From NCBI RefSeq assembly GCF_028551255.1, contig NZ_CP117029.1, forward strand, positions 1,612,001 through 1,676,000: DNA of 64,000 nt, given 5' to 3'. Made by a program: the position numbers and the translations under genes. Shown piece after piece: positions 18,442 to 26,841 of the stretch (within the stretch, counting starts at the first letter, position 1; each line of letters starts with the position of its first letter). The notes beneath the pieces are model-generated. The model had not been told where the DNA came from and made no database searches. It saw only the letters and a program-made list of their open reading frames with translations. This DNA is from Vibrio tubiashii (lineage in GTDB: Bacteria > Pseudomonadota > Gammaproteobacteria > Enterobacterales > Vibrionaceae).

Positions 18442-19260
18442 GTGGTTAAACCAAACATTATTAAAACCAGTGAAAACCCTTTGCAAACCATCGAAGTCGA
18501 AGTGTTTGATGAATACGGTGAAAGGCTGACCAAGCAGATCGCCTGTGAACGCCCTCTTACAGTGATGCTGAACTGGAAAGAAGTCGTAACCTTAATGACG
18601 CTTGGGTCTCGCCCTGAGTCCTTAGTTCTCGGATATTTGAAAAACCAAAGCTTTATCAGTGATCCTGAATCGTTAGAGTCTGTCATTATTGACTGGGAAA
18701 CGCACACTGCAGCGGTAATCACTAAAGAAGACATTCAACAAGTCGAAAGCGCACTCAAGAAAAAGACCGTCACTTCTGGCTGCGGGCAAGGCACCATGTA
18801 TGGCAATGTGATGAAGCAGCTTGAAGGTTATCAAGTTCCTCAAGTCCCTCTCAAGCAATCTGAAATCTATTCCGCACTGGAAGCATTAACTCATTACAAC
18901 GACACGTATAAAAAAGCGGGTGCGGTTCATGGTTGTGCGGTGTGCAAAGGTAATGAAGTCCTCTCTTTCGTTGAAGATGTGGGTCGTCACAATGCCGTCG
19001 ATACGTTGGCAGGTGAAATGTGGCTTAATCAAGAGTCTGGAGAAGACAAGATTTTTTACACAACCGGTCGCCTTACTTCTGAAATGGTGATTAAAGTGGC
19101 GCAAATGGGGATACCAGTTCTGTTATCTCGCTCTGGTGTTACGCAAATGGGGTTAGAGCTCGCGGAGAAGTTTGGAATTACAACGATTGCTCGTGCAAAA
19201 GGGTTACGCTTTCAAGTCTTTACTGGTGCCAACAAGATTGATTTCGACGTAAAAGGCTAA
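18442..19260 (+). CDS. fdhD: FDH accessory sulfurtransferase FdhD
   Basis: 272 aa cytoplasmic protein that passes sulfur from IscS to the molybdenum or tungsten cofactor of FdhA. The family core is present: TSGCGQGTMYGN (about 111-122), GCAVCKGNEVLSFVEDVGRHNAVDTLAG, and YTTGRLTSEMVIKVAQMGIPVLLSRSG. The loop has one Cys (SGCGQG), where E. coli FdhD has a CxxC pair. GTG 18442 has AGGAAA upstream. It is divergent from DUF3305 and has its own sigma-54 promoter. Confidence 0.95.
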   Translation: MVKPNIIKTSENPLQTIEVEVFDEYGERLTKQIACERPLTVMLNWKEVVTLMTLGSRPESLVLGYLKNQSFISDPESLESVIIDWETHTAAVITKEDIQQVESALKKKTVTSGCGQGTMYGNVMKQLEGYQVPQVPLKQSEIYSALEALTHYNDTYKKAGAVHGCAVCKGNEVLSFVEDVGRHNAVDTLAGEMWLNQESGEDKIFYTTGRLTSEMVIKVAQMGIPVLLSRSGVTQMGLELAEKFGITTIARAKGLRFQVFTGANKIDFDVKG

Positions 19261-19286
19261 TCTTGTAATCGTTCCTACCAAATATT

Positions 19287-19313
19287 AAACGCATCACCTG
19301 GATGCGTTTTTTT
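19287..19313 (+). terminator. Intrinsic terminator of fdhD
   Basis: AAACGCATC / GATGCGTTT stem with a 5-nt loop followed by TTTT. Confidence 0.9.
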
Positions 19314-19435
19314 ATCTCTCGAAACTTGCAATGACGCGATGCACTGCTATTAGTTTTATATATGTGTCATAAAAATTTTATAAAATTGTCACATAAGTAA
19401 GCTATCGACGTCACTAGGCTATCAGGGAGGTGTTC

Positions 19436-21328
19436 ATGGACGATTCTCCAGGCACTCAGCATTCCAAAGGTTTTTCTTTATCTATTCGCGCAAAACTGTT
19501 TCTCATTAACGCCATATTATTAATTTTTGTTGGCCTCTACGGTTTTGTGGAGCACTCTAGCCTTGAACGACTCCAGTCCTTAGAGCACGCAGCGAGTCAA
19601 AACCTCGCCAGTGAAGTCGATCTATTGATGCTAAGACGCCATGAGAAAGACTTCTTAGCACGTAAAGACCTTAAATACCCTAAGCGATTCGATTCAACGT
19701 TTGATCAAATGACGGCACGTCTTGCAGACTTATCTAATACCTTGGTACTCAACGATCTTGACTTCACTTCTTCGACCAAAAAGATTTCGCAGACACTTGA
19801 ACAATATCAAGCTCAGTTCCATCAACTGGTTAATCAAGTTAATCTGCTTGAAGGAAAAGGCAGCGAAACAAGTTATATCAATCAGTTGGAGCAAGCTCGC
19901 CTTGAACTAAGACAATTGGCCGTTGAGCAGCGTGACATTAACTTAAAAGTCGCCCTGTTTGAGTTAATGGAAGCGGATTTTCGCTATCTATCTGATATAT
20001 CGAAAGAGAGTGAAACCCTTCTGGTCAATGCGCTAAGTCAGTTTGAATCGACTGTCGGACAATATCCACCGTTAGCGAATTACTTCTTTAACTATCGATC
20101 AAAAGCGGATCAACTTATCAATGCTAGAACGTTACTGGGCTACAGCGCTAATGAAGGTTTAAGGGGGCAATTGAGAAGCAATGTTCATAATACGGAAGAA
20201 GAAATTGCCTCTTTGCAGTCTGCTATTGTGCAAGAAATATCATCAGCGACGGTACAGGTTAAGCAGCAGCTGCAAGTAATCGGCTTAGTCATGGTTGCCC
20301 TACTCTCTTTACTTCTATTTATGATCGGTAGAAGTATCCTTAAGCGGATCAAAATCATTAACACCTTAATGAAAGATATCGCGTCTGGTAGTGGCGATCT
20401 CACCGTCAGGATGAACGCTAAAGGTAACGATGAACTAGCGCAGTTAGCCAACTCTTTCGATACCTTTGTCAGCCAGCTACACACGCACATTAAAGATGTC
20501 GCGTCGGTGATGGAAGTGCTGAGTGAAAGCTCATGTAGCTCAGAACAAGCAGCTTCGAAAAGTATGAAGAACGCGGAGCAGCAGAAGCTAGAATCAGAGT
20601 CTGTCGCGACCGCCGTCAACGAATTGGTCATGACGACCAACGAGATCACCGCCAATATTGAGTCTGCTGCGCACAATGCTGAGCGAGTGAAGACAGAAGC
20701 ACAGAATGCGCTAGATATGACACATGCAACAGGTGATCGAATTGATGTGTTAGCGGCAAGTATTGAAGAGTCTCAAACCCACGTGGTATCACTTGAAGAG
20801 CAAAGTCGAGAAATCAATCAGGTGGTGTCGACGATTCAAGGCATTGCGGAACAAACCAACCTACTTGCACTTAACGCCGCTATAGAGGCAGCTAGAGCGG
20901 GTGAAAGTGGTCGCGGCTTTGCCGTGGTGGCGGATGAAGTGCGCCAACTGTCATTAATGACCAATGACTCTACTCATCAAATCGAGTCTACGATTCAGTC
21001 ACTGACTCAAGGTATTTCGCAAACGGCCAATCAAATGGCAAACAGCGCAGCTCAGGCAAGAACGACCAACGAACACACTCACAAAGTGGTGGAAGCCATT
21101 GAAGGTATCAGTGAACAGATTGGCGAGATGTTTGATATGAACACACAAATCGCGACTGCCTCTGAGGAGCAATCAATGGTCTCTGCTGAAATTGATCGTA
21201 ACATCACTGAAATTGCGCATTTGGCGGGCAACACCTTTGAGGTGGTTTCAGGCTCTGTAAGATGCAGCGAGCAAGTGTCGGGAGTTAGCCTCAAACTTGA
21301 GAAAATCGTCGCGCAATTTAAGTACTAA
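19436..21328 (+). CDS. Methyl-accepting chemotaxis protein with HBM-type sensor
   Basis: 630 aa transmembrane chemoreceptor. TM1 is at about residues 22-39; a periplasmic helical domain of about 240 residues has [12 protein letters not shown], typical of helical bimodular (HBM) sensors such as McpS for organic acids. TM2 is at about 283-303, then HAMP and the cytoplasmic hairpin. The hairpin tip carries [37 protein letters not shown] 19436 has GGGAGGT upstream; the GTG at 19430 is less likely. The ligand is not known from sequence. The position after fdhD may be coincidental. Confidence 0.93.
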   Translation: MDDSPGTQHSKGFSLSIRAKLFLINAILLIFVGLYGFVEHSSLERLQSLEHAASQNLASEVDLLMLRRHEKDFLARKDLKYPKRFDSTFDQMTARLADLSNTLVLNDLDFTSSTKKISQTLEQYQAQFHQLVNQVNLLEGKGSETSYINQLEQARLELRQLAVEQRDINLKVALFELMEADFRYLSDISKESETLLVNALSQFESTVGQYPPLANYFFNYRSKADQLINARTLLGYSANEGLRGQLRSNVHNTEEEIASLQSAIVQEISSATVQVKQQLQVIGLVMVALLSLLLFMIGRSILKRIKIINTLMKDIASGSGDLTVRMNAKGNDELAQLANSFDTFVSQLHTHIKDVASVMEVLSESSCSSEQAASKSMKNAEQQKLESESVATAVNELVMTTNEITANIESAAHNAERVKTEAQNALDMTHATGDRIDVLAASIEESQTHVVSLEEQSREINQVVSTIQGIAEQTNLLALNAAIEAARAGESGRGFAVVADEVRQLSLMTNDSTHQIESTIQSLTQGISQTANQMANSAAQARTTNEHTHKVVEAIEGISEQIGEMFDMNTQIATASEEQSMVSAEIDRNITEIAHLAGNTFEVVSGSVRCSEQVSGVSLKLEKIVAQFKY

Positions 21329-21343
21329 TCGCAGACTTATAAA

Positions 21344-21365
21344 AAGAGCCTCTGCGGAGGCTCTT
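21344..21365. terminator. Bidirectional terminator between chemoreceptor and lipocalin genes
   Basis: AAGAGCCTC / GAGGCTCTT stem with a 4-nt loop between convergent genes. Confidence 0.8.
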
Positions 21366-21372
21366 GGTTTAC

Positions 21373-21906
21373 CTAACTTTTAGGCTGTTCGACAAAGATC
21401 AACTCGTCAGTGTTAAACCCTCGCTCTTTGGACATGGCTTTAAACTTCTCTATCACAGTATTACTAACTGTTGGTGTCCGAGCTAATAGCCATAAGTACT
21501 CATTGTTAGGGCCAGACACAAACGCATAATCATAGTTACTACGTTCTAATTCAAACACCACATAGGAACCATAAAAGGGGCCGAAAAAGGAAACTTTTAA
21601 ATACCCTTGGTTCTTCGCATCGACAAAGTACGCTTTTCCTTCAGCCTCTTTCCACTGTTGGGATTCGCTGTTATAACCGCGATTAATGACCTTTACCCCA
21701 CCATCATCGCGTAAGCTGTATTCCGCGGTAACTTGTGTAAGCCCTTGTTCAAAAGAATGGTCTAAACGAGCTATCTCATACCATTTACCAAGATAGTTAG
21801 TGAGTTCAAAATCACCAACAGGTGTGACTGACTTTGGCATTCCCAAGCAAGCGGTCAAAGTGAAAACCGTACTAAGTAACACAACCGTTTTAAAAGTTAT
21901 CTTCAT
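21373..21906 (-). CDS. blc: Outer-membrane lipocalin lipoprotein (Blc/VlpA type)
   Basis: 177 aa lipoprotein with lipobox LTAC (Cys at residue 20). The lipocalin N-terminal motif GKWYEIARLDHSFE (about 40-53) and later strands, including AYFVDAKNQGYLKVSFFGPFYGSY and YLWLLARTP, match bacterial lipocalins that bind fatty acids or lysophospholipids at the outer membrane. Lipocalin genes of this kind occur in Vibrio integron cassettes (vlpA in V. cholerae). Here no attC directly follows it. It could be the left-most cassette-derived gene or a core gene. Confidence 0.92.
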   Translation of the reverse strand: MKITFKTVVLLSTVFTLTACLGMPKSVTPVGDFELTNYLGKWYEIARLDHSFEQGLTQVTAEYSLRDDGGVKVINRGYNSESQQWKEAEGKAYFVDAKNQGYLKVSFFGPFYGSYVVFELERSNYDYAFVSGPNNEYLWLLARTPTVSNTVIEKFKAMSKERGFNTDELIFVEQPKS

Positions 21907-21939
21907 ACACCGAACCTTATGGATTACATATTTCGTCGT

Positions 21940-22437
21940 TTACACTGAACGCACTAATCGATAGCGCCTCACCACACCTTCATTTTTATCCTCGTAGTTG
22001 CCGAGGTATTCTCCACCACTCTTTTCTATCACTTTCTGTGAGATTGGATTATCGATTGAGCACGTCACGATAACAGGATCGGTCACAACATGATCGCGCA
22101 CCCAGCCGAGCAAATAGGAAGCAACCCCTTTACCGCGGGCAGATGGCCTAGTCTCGTAACCAATATGTCCTATCACATTTTCTACGTTTGCGTTACTTCC
22201 TCTCCTTACCCGAATCGCACCTAATATCTCGTTATCCTTAAGGCAATAATATGTGGTACTGGGTAGATAGCCATTTGGCAATTCAGAGGTTTGTTGAGCA
22301 CGTGCTATTAAACCAGATAAGTAGCTTTCTGGATCACGCTCTACATTAGTATATTTGGTAATTCCGGATTCACAGCATTCTTTCGCATAGCTCGCGAGCA
22401 AAGGCGCTAAGCTCAAGTTTGCTTCTACTACTTCCAT
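21940..22437 (-). CDS. GNAT family N-acetyltransferase
   Basis: 165 aa. The acetyl-CoA-binding motif A is RPSARGKGVASYLLGWVRDHV (about 107-127), after the YETR strand; motif B is ISQKVIEKSGGEYLG. The substrate is unknown. The family is frequent in Vibrio integron cassettes. It lies 33 bp upstream of the lipocalin gene on the same strand, so the two may be co-transcribed. Confidence 0.88.
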   Translation of the reverse strand: MEVVEANLSLAPLLASYAKECCESGITKYTNVERDPESYLSGLIARAQQTSELPNGYLPSTTYYCLKDNEILGAIRVRRGSNANVENVIGHIGYETRPSARGKGVASYLLGWVRDHVVTDPVIVTCSIDNPISQKVIEKSGGEYLGNYEDKNEGVVRRYRLVRSV

Positions 22438-22462
22438 ATAGTTCCTTCTATAAATGAATGAG

Positions 22463-22509
22463 CTAAGCGCTTTTAATCTGACGTGTACTCAGTGTAATGT
22501 CAGCGCTAG
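22463..22509 (-). repeat. Imperfect dyad, possible short degenerate attC
   Basis: Outer arms CTAAGCGCT and AGCGCTAG enclose inner arms CTGAC and GTCAG. It directly follows the stop codon of the 22506 gene, whose TAG sits in the outer arm, as stops do in the attC sites further right. It is only about 47 bp and lacks clear GTTRRRY/RYYYAAC cores, so it may instead be a simple hairpin. Confidence 0.3.
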
Positions 22510-22934
22510 TTCTTACTCTCGATCGAGACTATCAGACCATTTACAAAGCTAATTTTTGTGAATGGACAATGCTGGATACCATTTAACTCACAAGAATAAG
22601 TGGCTTGTGACTGAACATCACCATGTTTGTTGAGAGACTCTATCTGTTTTGAACTGTACCGTTTTCCCCAGAGTGCTCGAACGGCGCACTCTGAATTGCC
22701 AACGACAACTCCGCCTTTTCTTATAGCCTCTACATCCATGTTGCTCAAAGCGCCCCGCGCTACTAACTCCTTAGTTGCAGATTCACTTTCCGGTAGCTGC
22801 GCACCTACATAGTCACAGAGTTCAAGATCCGTAGCTAAATCAAAGTTAGGTTCACTTGGGTTAAACTGCTCGAAATTTGGAGAAGAGGCACAGCCAACTA
22901 ATGCAATATTGAGTATTAGAATAAACCGTTTCAT
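22506..22934 (-). CDS. Unrecognised small lipoprotein
   Basis: 142 aa with an N-terminal signal and lipobox ALVGC (Cys at about 15), then a soluble domain with several cysteines (ELCDYV, NSECAV, YSCELNGIQHCPF). I do not recognise a family. It should be lipid-anchored in the envelope. It lies among accessory genes on the same strand; no core metabolic neighbour hints at its role. Confidence 0.75.
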   Translation of the reverse strand: MKRFILILNIALVGCASSPNFEQFNPSEPNFDLATDLELCDYVGAQLPESESATKELVARGALSNMDVEAIRKGGVVVGNSECAVRALWGKRYSSKQIESLNKHGDVQSQATYSCELNGIQHCPFTKISFVNGLIVSIESKN

Positions 22935-22973
22935 ATTAAATGCTCCTTGAAGAAATCAATACTGCATTGAGAG

Positions 22974-23084
22974 GTAACACCGCCCAAACAACCAGACGTT
23001 TCCATCCTAAACGCTAAACATCAATTCCACACTCTTTTCATTGAACCTTGAAGGATGTCTGAATTGACTCGCTTAGTTATTGTT
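22974..23084 (-). repeat. Possible strongly degenerate attC after LysE gene
   Basis: GGTAACACCGCCC at the left and GTCTGAATTG plus CTTAGTTATTG at the right resemble eroded attC ends (compare TAACGCCC, GTCTTGAATTG and TTGTTA in the intact sites). The LysE stop codon lies in the right end, as in the other cassettes. Low confidence. Confidence 0.3.
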
Positions 23085-23694
23085 GGCGACTAAACAACAA
23101 ACTTGCCCCTGAGATCGCCAAAAAGGTAGCGCAACCTCTGTTGAATCGCTTTGTCATTTTAGGTTTAGTGAACCATCGCCTTAAATATATTCCGAATATG
23201 GCATAAATAGATACTGCGGCCATTTCTAGTATCAGGAAAGTCACCCCTAAAGCGAAAAACTGTTCCTTTACATTAGCCGAAACATCAACAAACTGCGGAA
23301 GGAATGCAGTGAAAATCAAAATAGCTTTGGGGTTACCAGCTGCTAGCAAAAATTCTTGCTTCGCTAAACCCAATCGGTCTTGAGCATCTGAAAACTCCTT
23401 TATAGGGTTTGACTCTGAACGCCAAAGGTTAAAAGCAATCCACAATAAATAAGCTGCGCCTGCTATTTTAATGGTCAGAAAAAGGGTCTCGGAGGCATAT
23501 AAAACGACTGCTAGGCCAGAAGCGGCTAACGCAATCATTACAGAAAACGCTGCTATTCGCCCAAGACCAGCAATGAAAGCAGACTTGAAGCCGTAACAAC
23601 GAGCATTATTCATAGATAATAGGTTATTTGGGCCAGGCGTCATGTTTAGCGCAAAACACACAGGTATAAAAAACAGTAGCTTCCAGATTTCCAC
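23077..23694 (-). CDS. LysE/RhtB family amino-acid exporter
   Basis: 205 aa with about six transmembrane helices. The family signature near the N-terminus is LNMTPGPNNLLSMNNARCYGFKSAF (residues 16-40), and LAAGNPKAILIFTAFLPQFVD lies mid-protein. It should export a small amino acid or derivative; the substrate is not predictable. RhtB genes are common cassette cargo in Vibrio, and degenerate attC-like sequence lies on both sides. Confidence 0.9.
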   Translation of the reverse strand: MEIWKLLFFIPVCFALNMTPGPNNLLSMNNARCYGFKSAFIAGLGRIAAFSVMIALAASGLAVVLYASETLFLTIKIAGAAYLLWIAFNLWRSESNPIKEFSDAQDRLGLAKQEFLLAAGNPKAILIFTAFLPQFVDVSANVKEQFFALGVTFLILEMAAVSIYAIFGIYLRRWFTKPKMTKRFNRGCATFLAISGASLLFSRQQ

Positions 23695-23713
23695 AATGTT
23701 CGCTCCATGAAAT

Positions 23714-23824
23714 TAACGCTAGATTAAGGCTTTAGTATACTTTCTACTAAAATCTTAAGCACTAAGGCCAATTTAAACAGAAAACACGAAGCTTTGGGAA
23801 TCTGACTTAAACATTTTTATGTTC
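23714..23824 (-). repeat. Degenerate attC
   Basis: The left end TAACGCTAGATTAAGG and the right end CTTTGGGAATCTGACTTAAAC match the intact attC pattern (TAACGCCCAATTAAGG ... CGTTGGGAATCCCTCTTAAA), but the final TTGTTA core is eroded. It lies just downstream of the 23841 gene, where the cassette's attC is expected. Confidence 0.6.
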
Positions 23825-23840
23825 GCAACCAGTTATAGCG

Positions 23841-24176
23841 CTATTTAGACGAGAATGAGATCTCAGGCATTTTAGCTTTAAAACCTATTTTTACTTCGCT
23901 ACAACACAAACCAAATTTCCAAAGGTCGTCTTCGATCTGATACGAATCAAATCGGATGATGTCCCAGGGCAAGTTAAAGTCGGTGCTGAGATCTTGAGTG
24001 CCGCTATCGGCTTCAATGTAGCTCATTTCTAGTTCACTAAAGACGGCTACGGCTTCATCTTCAAGGTTTTCCCAAGGCGCAACAACTAACGTTAATCCTC
24101 TCTCGGACAATGAAAAAGCTTTAAGAGCGTGTGTACCTAAAGATCGAAACAAACGTTCAGAAATTTCCTTACTCAT
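23841..24176 (-). CDS. Unrecognised 111-aa acidic protein
   Basis: A soluble, acidic protein with no signal peptide or membrane segment. Notable stretches are FSLSERGLTLVVAPWENL and FNLPWDIIRFDSYQIEDDLWKFGLCC. I do not recognise it. Its start overlaps the end of the epimerase-like gene by 4 bp, so the two form a translationally coupled pair within one cassette-like unit. This suggests a joint task, such as a small partner of the enzyme. Confidence 0.75.
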   Translation of the reverse strand: MSKEISERLFRSLGTHALKAFSLSERGLTLVVAPWENLEDEAVAVFSELEMSYIEADSGTQDLSTDFNLPWDIIRFDSYQIEDDLWKFGLCCSEVKIGFKAKMPEISFSSK

Positions 24177-25018
24177 TCCAAGCTCCTATCACGGTTATTA
24201 AGTGTGCTTTCTATATAGCTTCTGATGGACTCTGTCGGTTCCAGCAAAGCACTAGTTGGAAGTTTAAGATTTAACTTCTCAATTTCCACTGCCGAAAAGC
24301 CATGGTATTTCTCAAAGTCACTCCAACTGCTCTTTCTAACCTGTTTGACTATATTAAAGTCAAGTAGTAACTGGGAAAATGCTAGAGGACTATACCCCTC
24401 AGTCTCAGCAATAAAGTGTTGTGCTGAGGGATGTCTACTTTGCACCAGTGCCAAATAGAATCCAGCAATATCATTAACATGGATGTATTGGTTATAACCT
24501 CGAGAAGGTACCGCTACTTGGAAAGTCTTGTTGGGCAAAGAGTCTACAATTCGCTTTAACTGACAGTTTTCACCACCGTATACCAAACTAGGACAGTAAA
24601 CTACATGCCACTTTTCTCTTATGGCGTAATCTATTGTCATTGTATCTGCCTTCACAACTTCTAAAGGTTTCAATCTGAACTCTGTGAGATCGTCTTGAGA
24701 TGCATTGCCGAACAGCCAAATGCCTGATGTGTGGATTTTTGTCGCCCCTTCAGCCGCTAGGCTGTCCAATTGCATTAACAGTTTGAACTCCGTATCAGCA
24801 ATTTCCTCTGGCGAAAATTCTGCCCAATGTGGACGAGCGCAATTTATAACGATATCAAAGTAACCAGCAAACTCTGTTGACTCGTTTGCTAGCTTCCGAA
24901 CATGCGGTACTACACCTCTAGTCCGACAAAAAATTGAAACTTCAAAGCCATTTTCGACAAATTTCTTAGTAACGTGGCTGCCAATATATCCATTGGTTCC
25001 TGCTATAAGTACTTTCAT
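24173..25018 (-). CDS. NAD(P)-dependent epimerase/dehydratase-like protein (SDR)
   Basis: 281 aa extended short-chain dehydrogenase fold. The Rossmann motif VLIAGTNGYIGSHV is at the N-terminus. DIVINCARP follows strand 4. The usual YxxxK appears shifted or replaced (TIDYAIREKWHVVYCPSLVYG), so catalysis is uncertain. ATG 25018 (MKVLIAG) places the Rossmann motif correctly; ATG 25045 lies inside the attC and lacks a ribosome site. The gene begins right after the first intact attC, so it is carried on a cassette with the 23841 gene. Confidence 0.82.
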   Translation of the reverse strand: MKVLIAGTNGYIGSHVTKKFVENGFEVSIFCRTRGVVPHVRKLANESTEFAGYFDIVINCARPHWAEFSPEEIADTEFKLLMQLDSLAAEGATKIHTSGIWLFGNASQDDLTEFRLKPLEVVKADTMTIDYAIREKWHVVYCPSLVYGGENCQLKRIVDSLPNKTFQVAVPSRGYNQYIHVNDIAGFYLALVQSRHPSAQHFIAETEGYSPLAFSQLLLDFNIVKQVRKSSWSDFEKYHGFSAVEIEKLNLKLPTSALLEPTESIRSYIESTLNNRDRSLE

Positions 25019-25044
25019 TCTTTCCATGAACTCTCGATTAGACA

Positions 25045-25152
25045 TAACGCCCTGTTAAGTGGCTGGCAACGCTAATCACGATACCTAAACCAACCCACCA
25101 GGAACAAAAATTGCCGAGTGTTGATAATCTGTCTTGAGCAGATTGTTAGGTG
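25045..25152 (-). repeat. attC site 1 (yefM-yoeB cassette)
   Basis: TAACGCCCTGTTAAGTGG at the left and GTCTTGAGCAGATTGTTAGG at the right, with internal inverted GGCAACGC / GAGTGTTG arms. About 108 bp, of VCR-like type. It follows yoeB in the transcription direction. Confidence 0.9.
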
Positions 25153-25171
25153 TCTAGCCGCTGAACCTGAT

Positions 25172-25441
25172 TTAGTAGTGGTAACGACACGAAATAATGG
25201 TTATCGCTTGATCATCGACTGCATAAACAAGCCTGTTGGTATCATCAATACGACGAGACCAAAAACCAGATAAGTTCTCTTTTAACGGTTCAGGTTTACC
25301 AATGCCCTCAAAAGGAGAACGCTTAACATCATTGATGAGTTTGTTGATGCGCTTGAGCGTTTTTTTGTCTTGCGTTTGCCAATACAGGTAGTCACCCCAA
25401 GCGTCGTCAGTCCACGATAGTAAACGTAGACTGCTACTCAT
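25172..25441 (-). CDS. yoeB: Toxin YoeB (Txe family mRNA interferase)
   Basis: 89 aa ribosome-dependent endoribonuclease toxin. The family pattern is strong: WGDYLYWQTQDKKTLKRIN, RSPFEGIGKPEPLK, FWSRRID, RLVY and the C-terminal CRYHY. The catalytic candidates are Glu in KPEPL, Arg in SRRI and the terminal His/Tyr. ATG 25441 overlaps the yefM stop. It is translationally coupled to the antitoxin, inside one integron cassette. Such pairs are thought to stabilise large cassette arrays. Confidence 0.95.
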   Translation of the reverse strand: MSSSLRLLSWTDDAWGDYLYWQTQDKKTLKRINKLINDVKRSPFEGIGKPEPLKENLSGFWSRRIDDTNRLVYAVDDQAITIISCRYHY

Positions 25442-25688
25442 CAATTAAATCTCGCTCAGTTGTTTGACCAGCACGATACTGTGCTATGGAGCGGTTTAGG
25501 TGTTCAGCATTCTGAGGAGAGCGTAGTAAATGCACTGTTTCCATTAAGCTATTGTAGTAATCTAAAGACATAACCACAGCATCTTCAGAGTCACGGCGTG
25601 TAATGACTGTTGTATCTGCGTCATTAACTACACCGTCTAGAACAGCTTTAAGACCATTTCTAGCTTCAGTAAAAGATACGATTCTCAT
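25434..25688 (-). CDS. yefM: Antitoxin YefM (Phd/YefM family)
   Basis: 84 aa antitoxin and autorepressor. The N-terminal MRIVSFTEARNGLKAVLD is the DNA-binding half and the C-terminal NRSIAQYRAGQTTERDL is the toxin-neutralising tail. ATG 25688 has a strong GGAGG ribosome site; a 15-residue upstream extension to 25733 is rejected. TGTACA hexamers upstream look like its operators. Confidence 0.95.
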   Translation of the reverse strand: MRIVSFTEARNGLKAVLDGVVNDADTTVITRRDSEDAVVMSLDYYNSLMETVHLLRSPQNAEHLNRSIAQYRAGQTTERDLIDE

Positions 25689-25702
25689 AAGAACCTCCAC
25701 AT

Positions 25703-25748
25703 GTACATTAAATGGAACAAGTATAGTCTTCACTTACACACTTGTACA
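25703..25748 (-). promoter_or_regulatory. yefM promoter with TGTACA operator hexamers
   Basis: TGTACA occurs at 25703-25708 and 25743-25748; E. coli YefM binds palindromes with this core. On the minus strand the second hexamer sits at the -35 position, 17 bp before TATACT, so repressor binding would block the promoter. The 40-bp spacing differs from E. coli. Confidence 0.6.
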
Positions 25749-25780
25749 GTAAATTGGACATGAAATATTGATAAGGCAAC

Positions 25781-25904
25781 TAACGCCCTGTTAAGGGGTG
25801 AGCCACGCCAACCACCCGACCTAAACCATTGTGACATAAACACTTAAACTGAAGTAATCCGAAAACGCCAAGCGTTGGGAATCCGTCTTAAATGCTTTGT
25901 TAGC
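25781..25904 (-). repeat. attC site 2
   Basis: TAACGCCCTGTTAAGG ... AAGCGTTGGGAATCCGTCTTAAA ... TTTGTTAGC arrangement, about 124 bp. The TAA stop of the 25900 gene lies in its right-hand core. Confidence 0.93.
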
Positions 25905-26289
25905 TTTCTATTTCCAGTACAATGTAATTTGCTATGAGTTTCTTTCCTAGGTAATGCCAACTAAATTCTAACTCGATACCATCAACTAGATACTGGTAAT
26001 TAACCTCGACTCCATCGTCCCAATGTTCAATATGATTAGAAAACAAAGCCTTTATCTGCTCTGGCTGCATACCATCATTTATTGATAAATAACGATTACC
26101 CAACAGAAGCTCACCTGTAAAAACATCTCCTCTTGAATAAAACTCACTCAAGCGGACATGGATGCGATGCACCTTACCATTTACTACACTTAGTAAATAG
26201 CATCCGAAAGAGTGGCTACCATCAGGAAGGCTACACTCTGCGCTAAGTACAAAGTTTTCAATAGAAAACGTATTGAGGTTTAGCAGCAT
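25900..26289 (-). CDS. Unrecognised cassette protein, 129 aa
   Basis: Soluble, no signal peptide, beta-rich looking (alternating hydrophobic residues: VHRIHVRLSEFYSRGDVF, VEVNYQYLVDGIELEFSWHYLG). I do not recognise the family. ATG 26289 with AAGGAGTAATT upstream is preferred over a longer frame to 26316 that runs into the neighbouring attC. It is a single-gene cassette. Confidence 0.75.
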   Translation of the reverse strand: MLLNLNTFSIENFVLSAECSLPDGSHSFGCYLLSVVNGKVHRIHVRLSEFYSRGDVFTGELLLGNRYLSINDGMQPEQIKALFSNHIEHWDDGVEVNYQYLVDGIELEFSWHYLGKKLIANYIVLEIES

Positions 26290-26306
26290 AATTACTCCTT
26301 GAAAGC

Positions 26307-26428
26307 TAACGCCCAATTAAGTCGTGAGCAACGCCACCACTTTACCTAAAGCATTGTGCCGTAAACACTAAAGTTGATTCAAACCGAAAATGCCAAGCGT
26401 TGCGAATCTACTTAAATTTATTGTTAGC
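26307..26428 (-). repeat. attC site 3
   Basis: TAACGCCCAATTAAGTCG at the left and CTACTTAAATTTATTGTTAGC at the right; about 122 bp with the usual internal arms. Confidence 0.93.
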
Positions 26429-26429
26429 T

Positions 26430-26702
26430 TTATTGCCGATAGCGAGCGAGAACCACTTCAATGCTAGTTTCTGAACTAATCAGTTCTTTATATTCACTGC
26501 GGCTAATGAGAACTGTCGTTAAATCCACACCAAAATGCCCTTTGTCAAATTCTAGATAACATTTATTCTCTCTATCCTCGTAAACACACCAGAAATCTCC
26601 GTAAAAATAATCTAGGTGATTTTCATGCTTGGCACTACGAGTATTAGACACATCACTATCGCTAGGGTAAACCAATGGAGATTCAGAATAATACTTTGAC
26701 AT
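26430..26702 (-). CDS. Unrecognised cassette protein, 90 aa
   Basis: Soluble, acidic, rich in aromatic residues (YYSESPLVYPSDSD, DYFYGDFWCVYEDRENKCYLEFDKGHFG). No recognised domain. ATG 26702 has AGGTGAAT upstream. It is a single-gene cassette; the stop is next to the attC end. Confidence 0.75.
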   Translation of the reverse strand: MSKYYSESPLVYPSDSDVSNTRSAKHENHLDYFYGDFWCVYEDRENKCYLEFDKGHFGVDLTTVLISRSEYKELISSETSIEVVLARYRQ

Positions 26703-26719
26703 TTATTCACCTTTAAAGC

Positions 26720-26841
26720 TAACGCCTTGTTAAGGTGTGAGGCACGCAATACCAAAGCCTCTGCATACCACCTTAACCACTAAAACTAACGCATAATAAA
26801 AATGCCACGCGTGCCGAATCACTCTTGAACAATTTGTTAGT
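26720..26841 (-). repeat. attC site 4
   Basis: TAACGCCTTGTTAAGG ... CTCTTGAACAATTTGTTAG, about 122 bp. In the cassette direction one frame reads through as a DUF3265-like peptide (RHAWHFYYALVLVVKVVC). Confidence 0.93.

Noticed and set aside
20185..20676. Long minus-strand open frame inside the chemoreceptor gene
   Set aside because: Ser/Ala/Cys-rich shadow of the receptor's heptad coding; no independent support.
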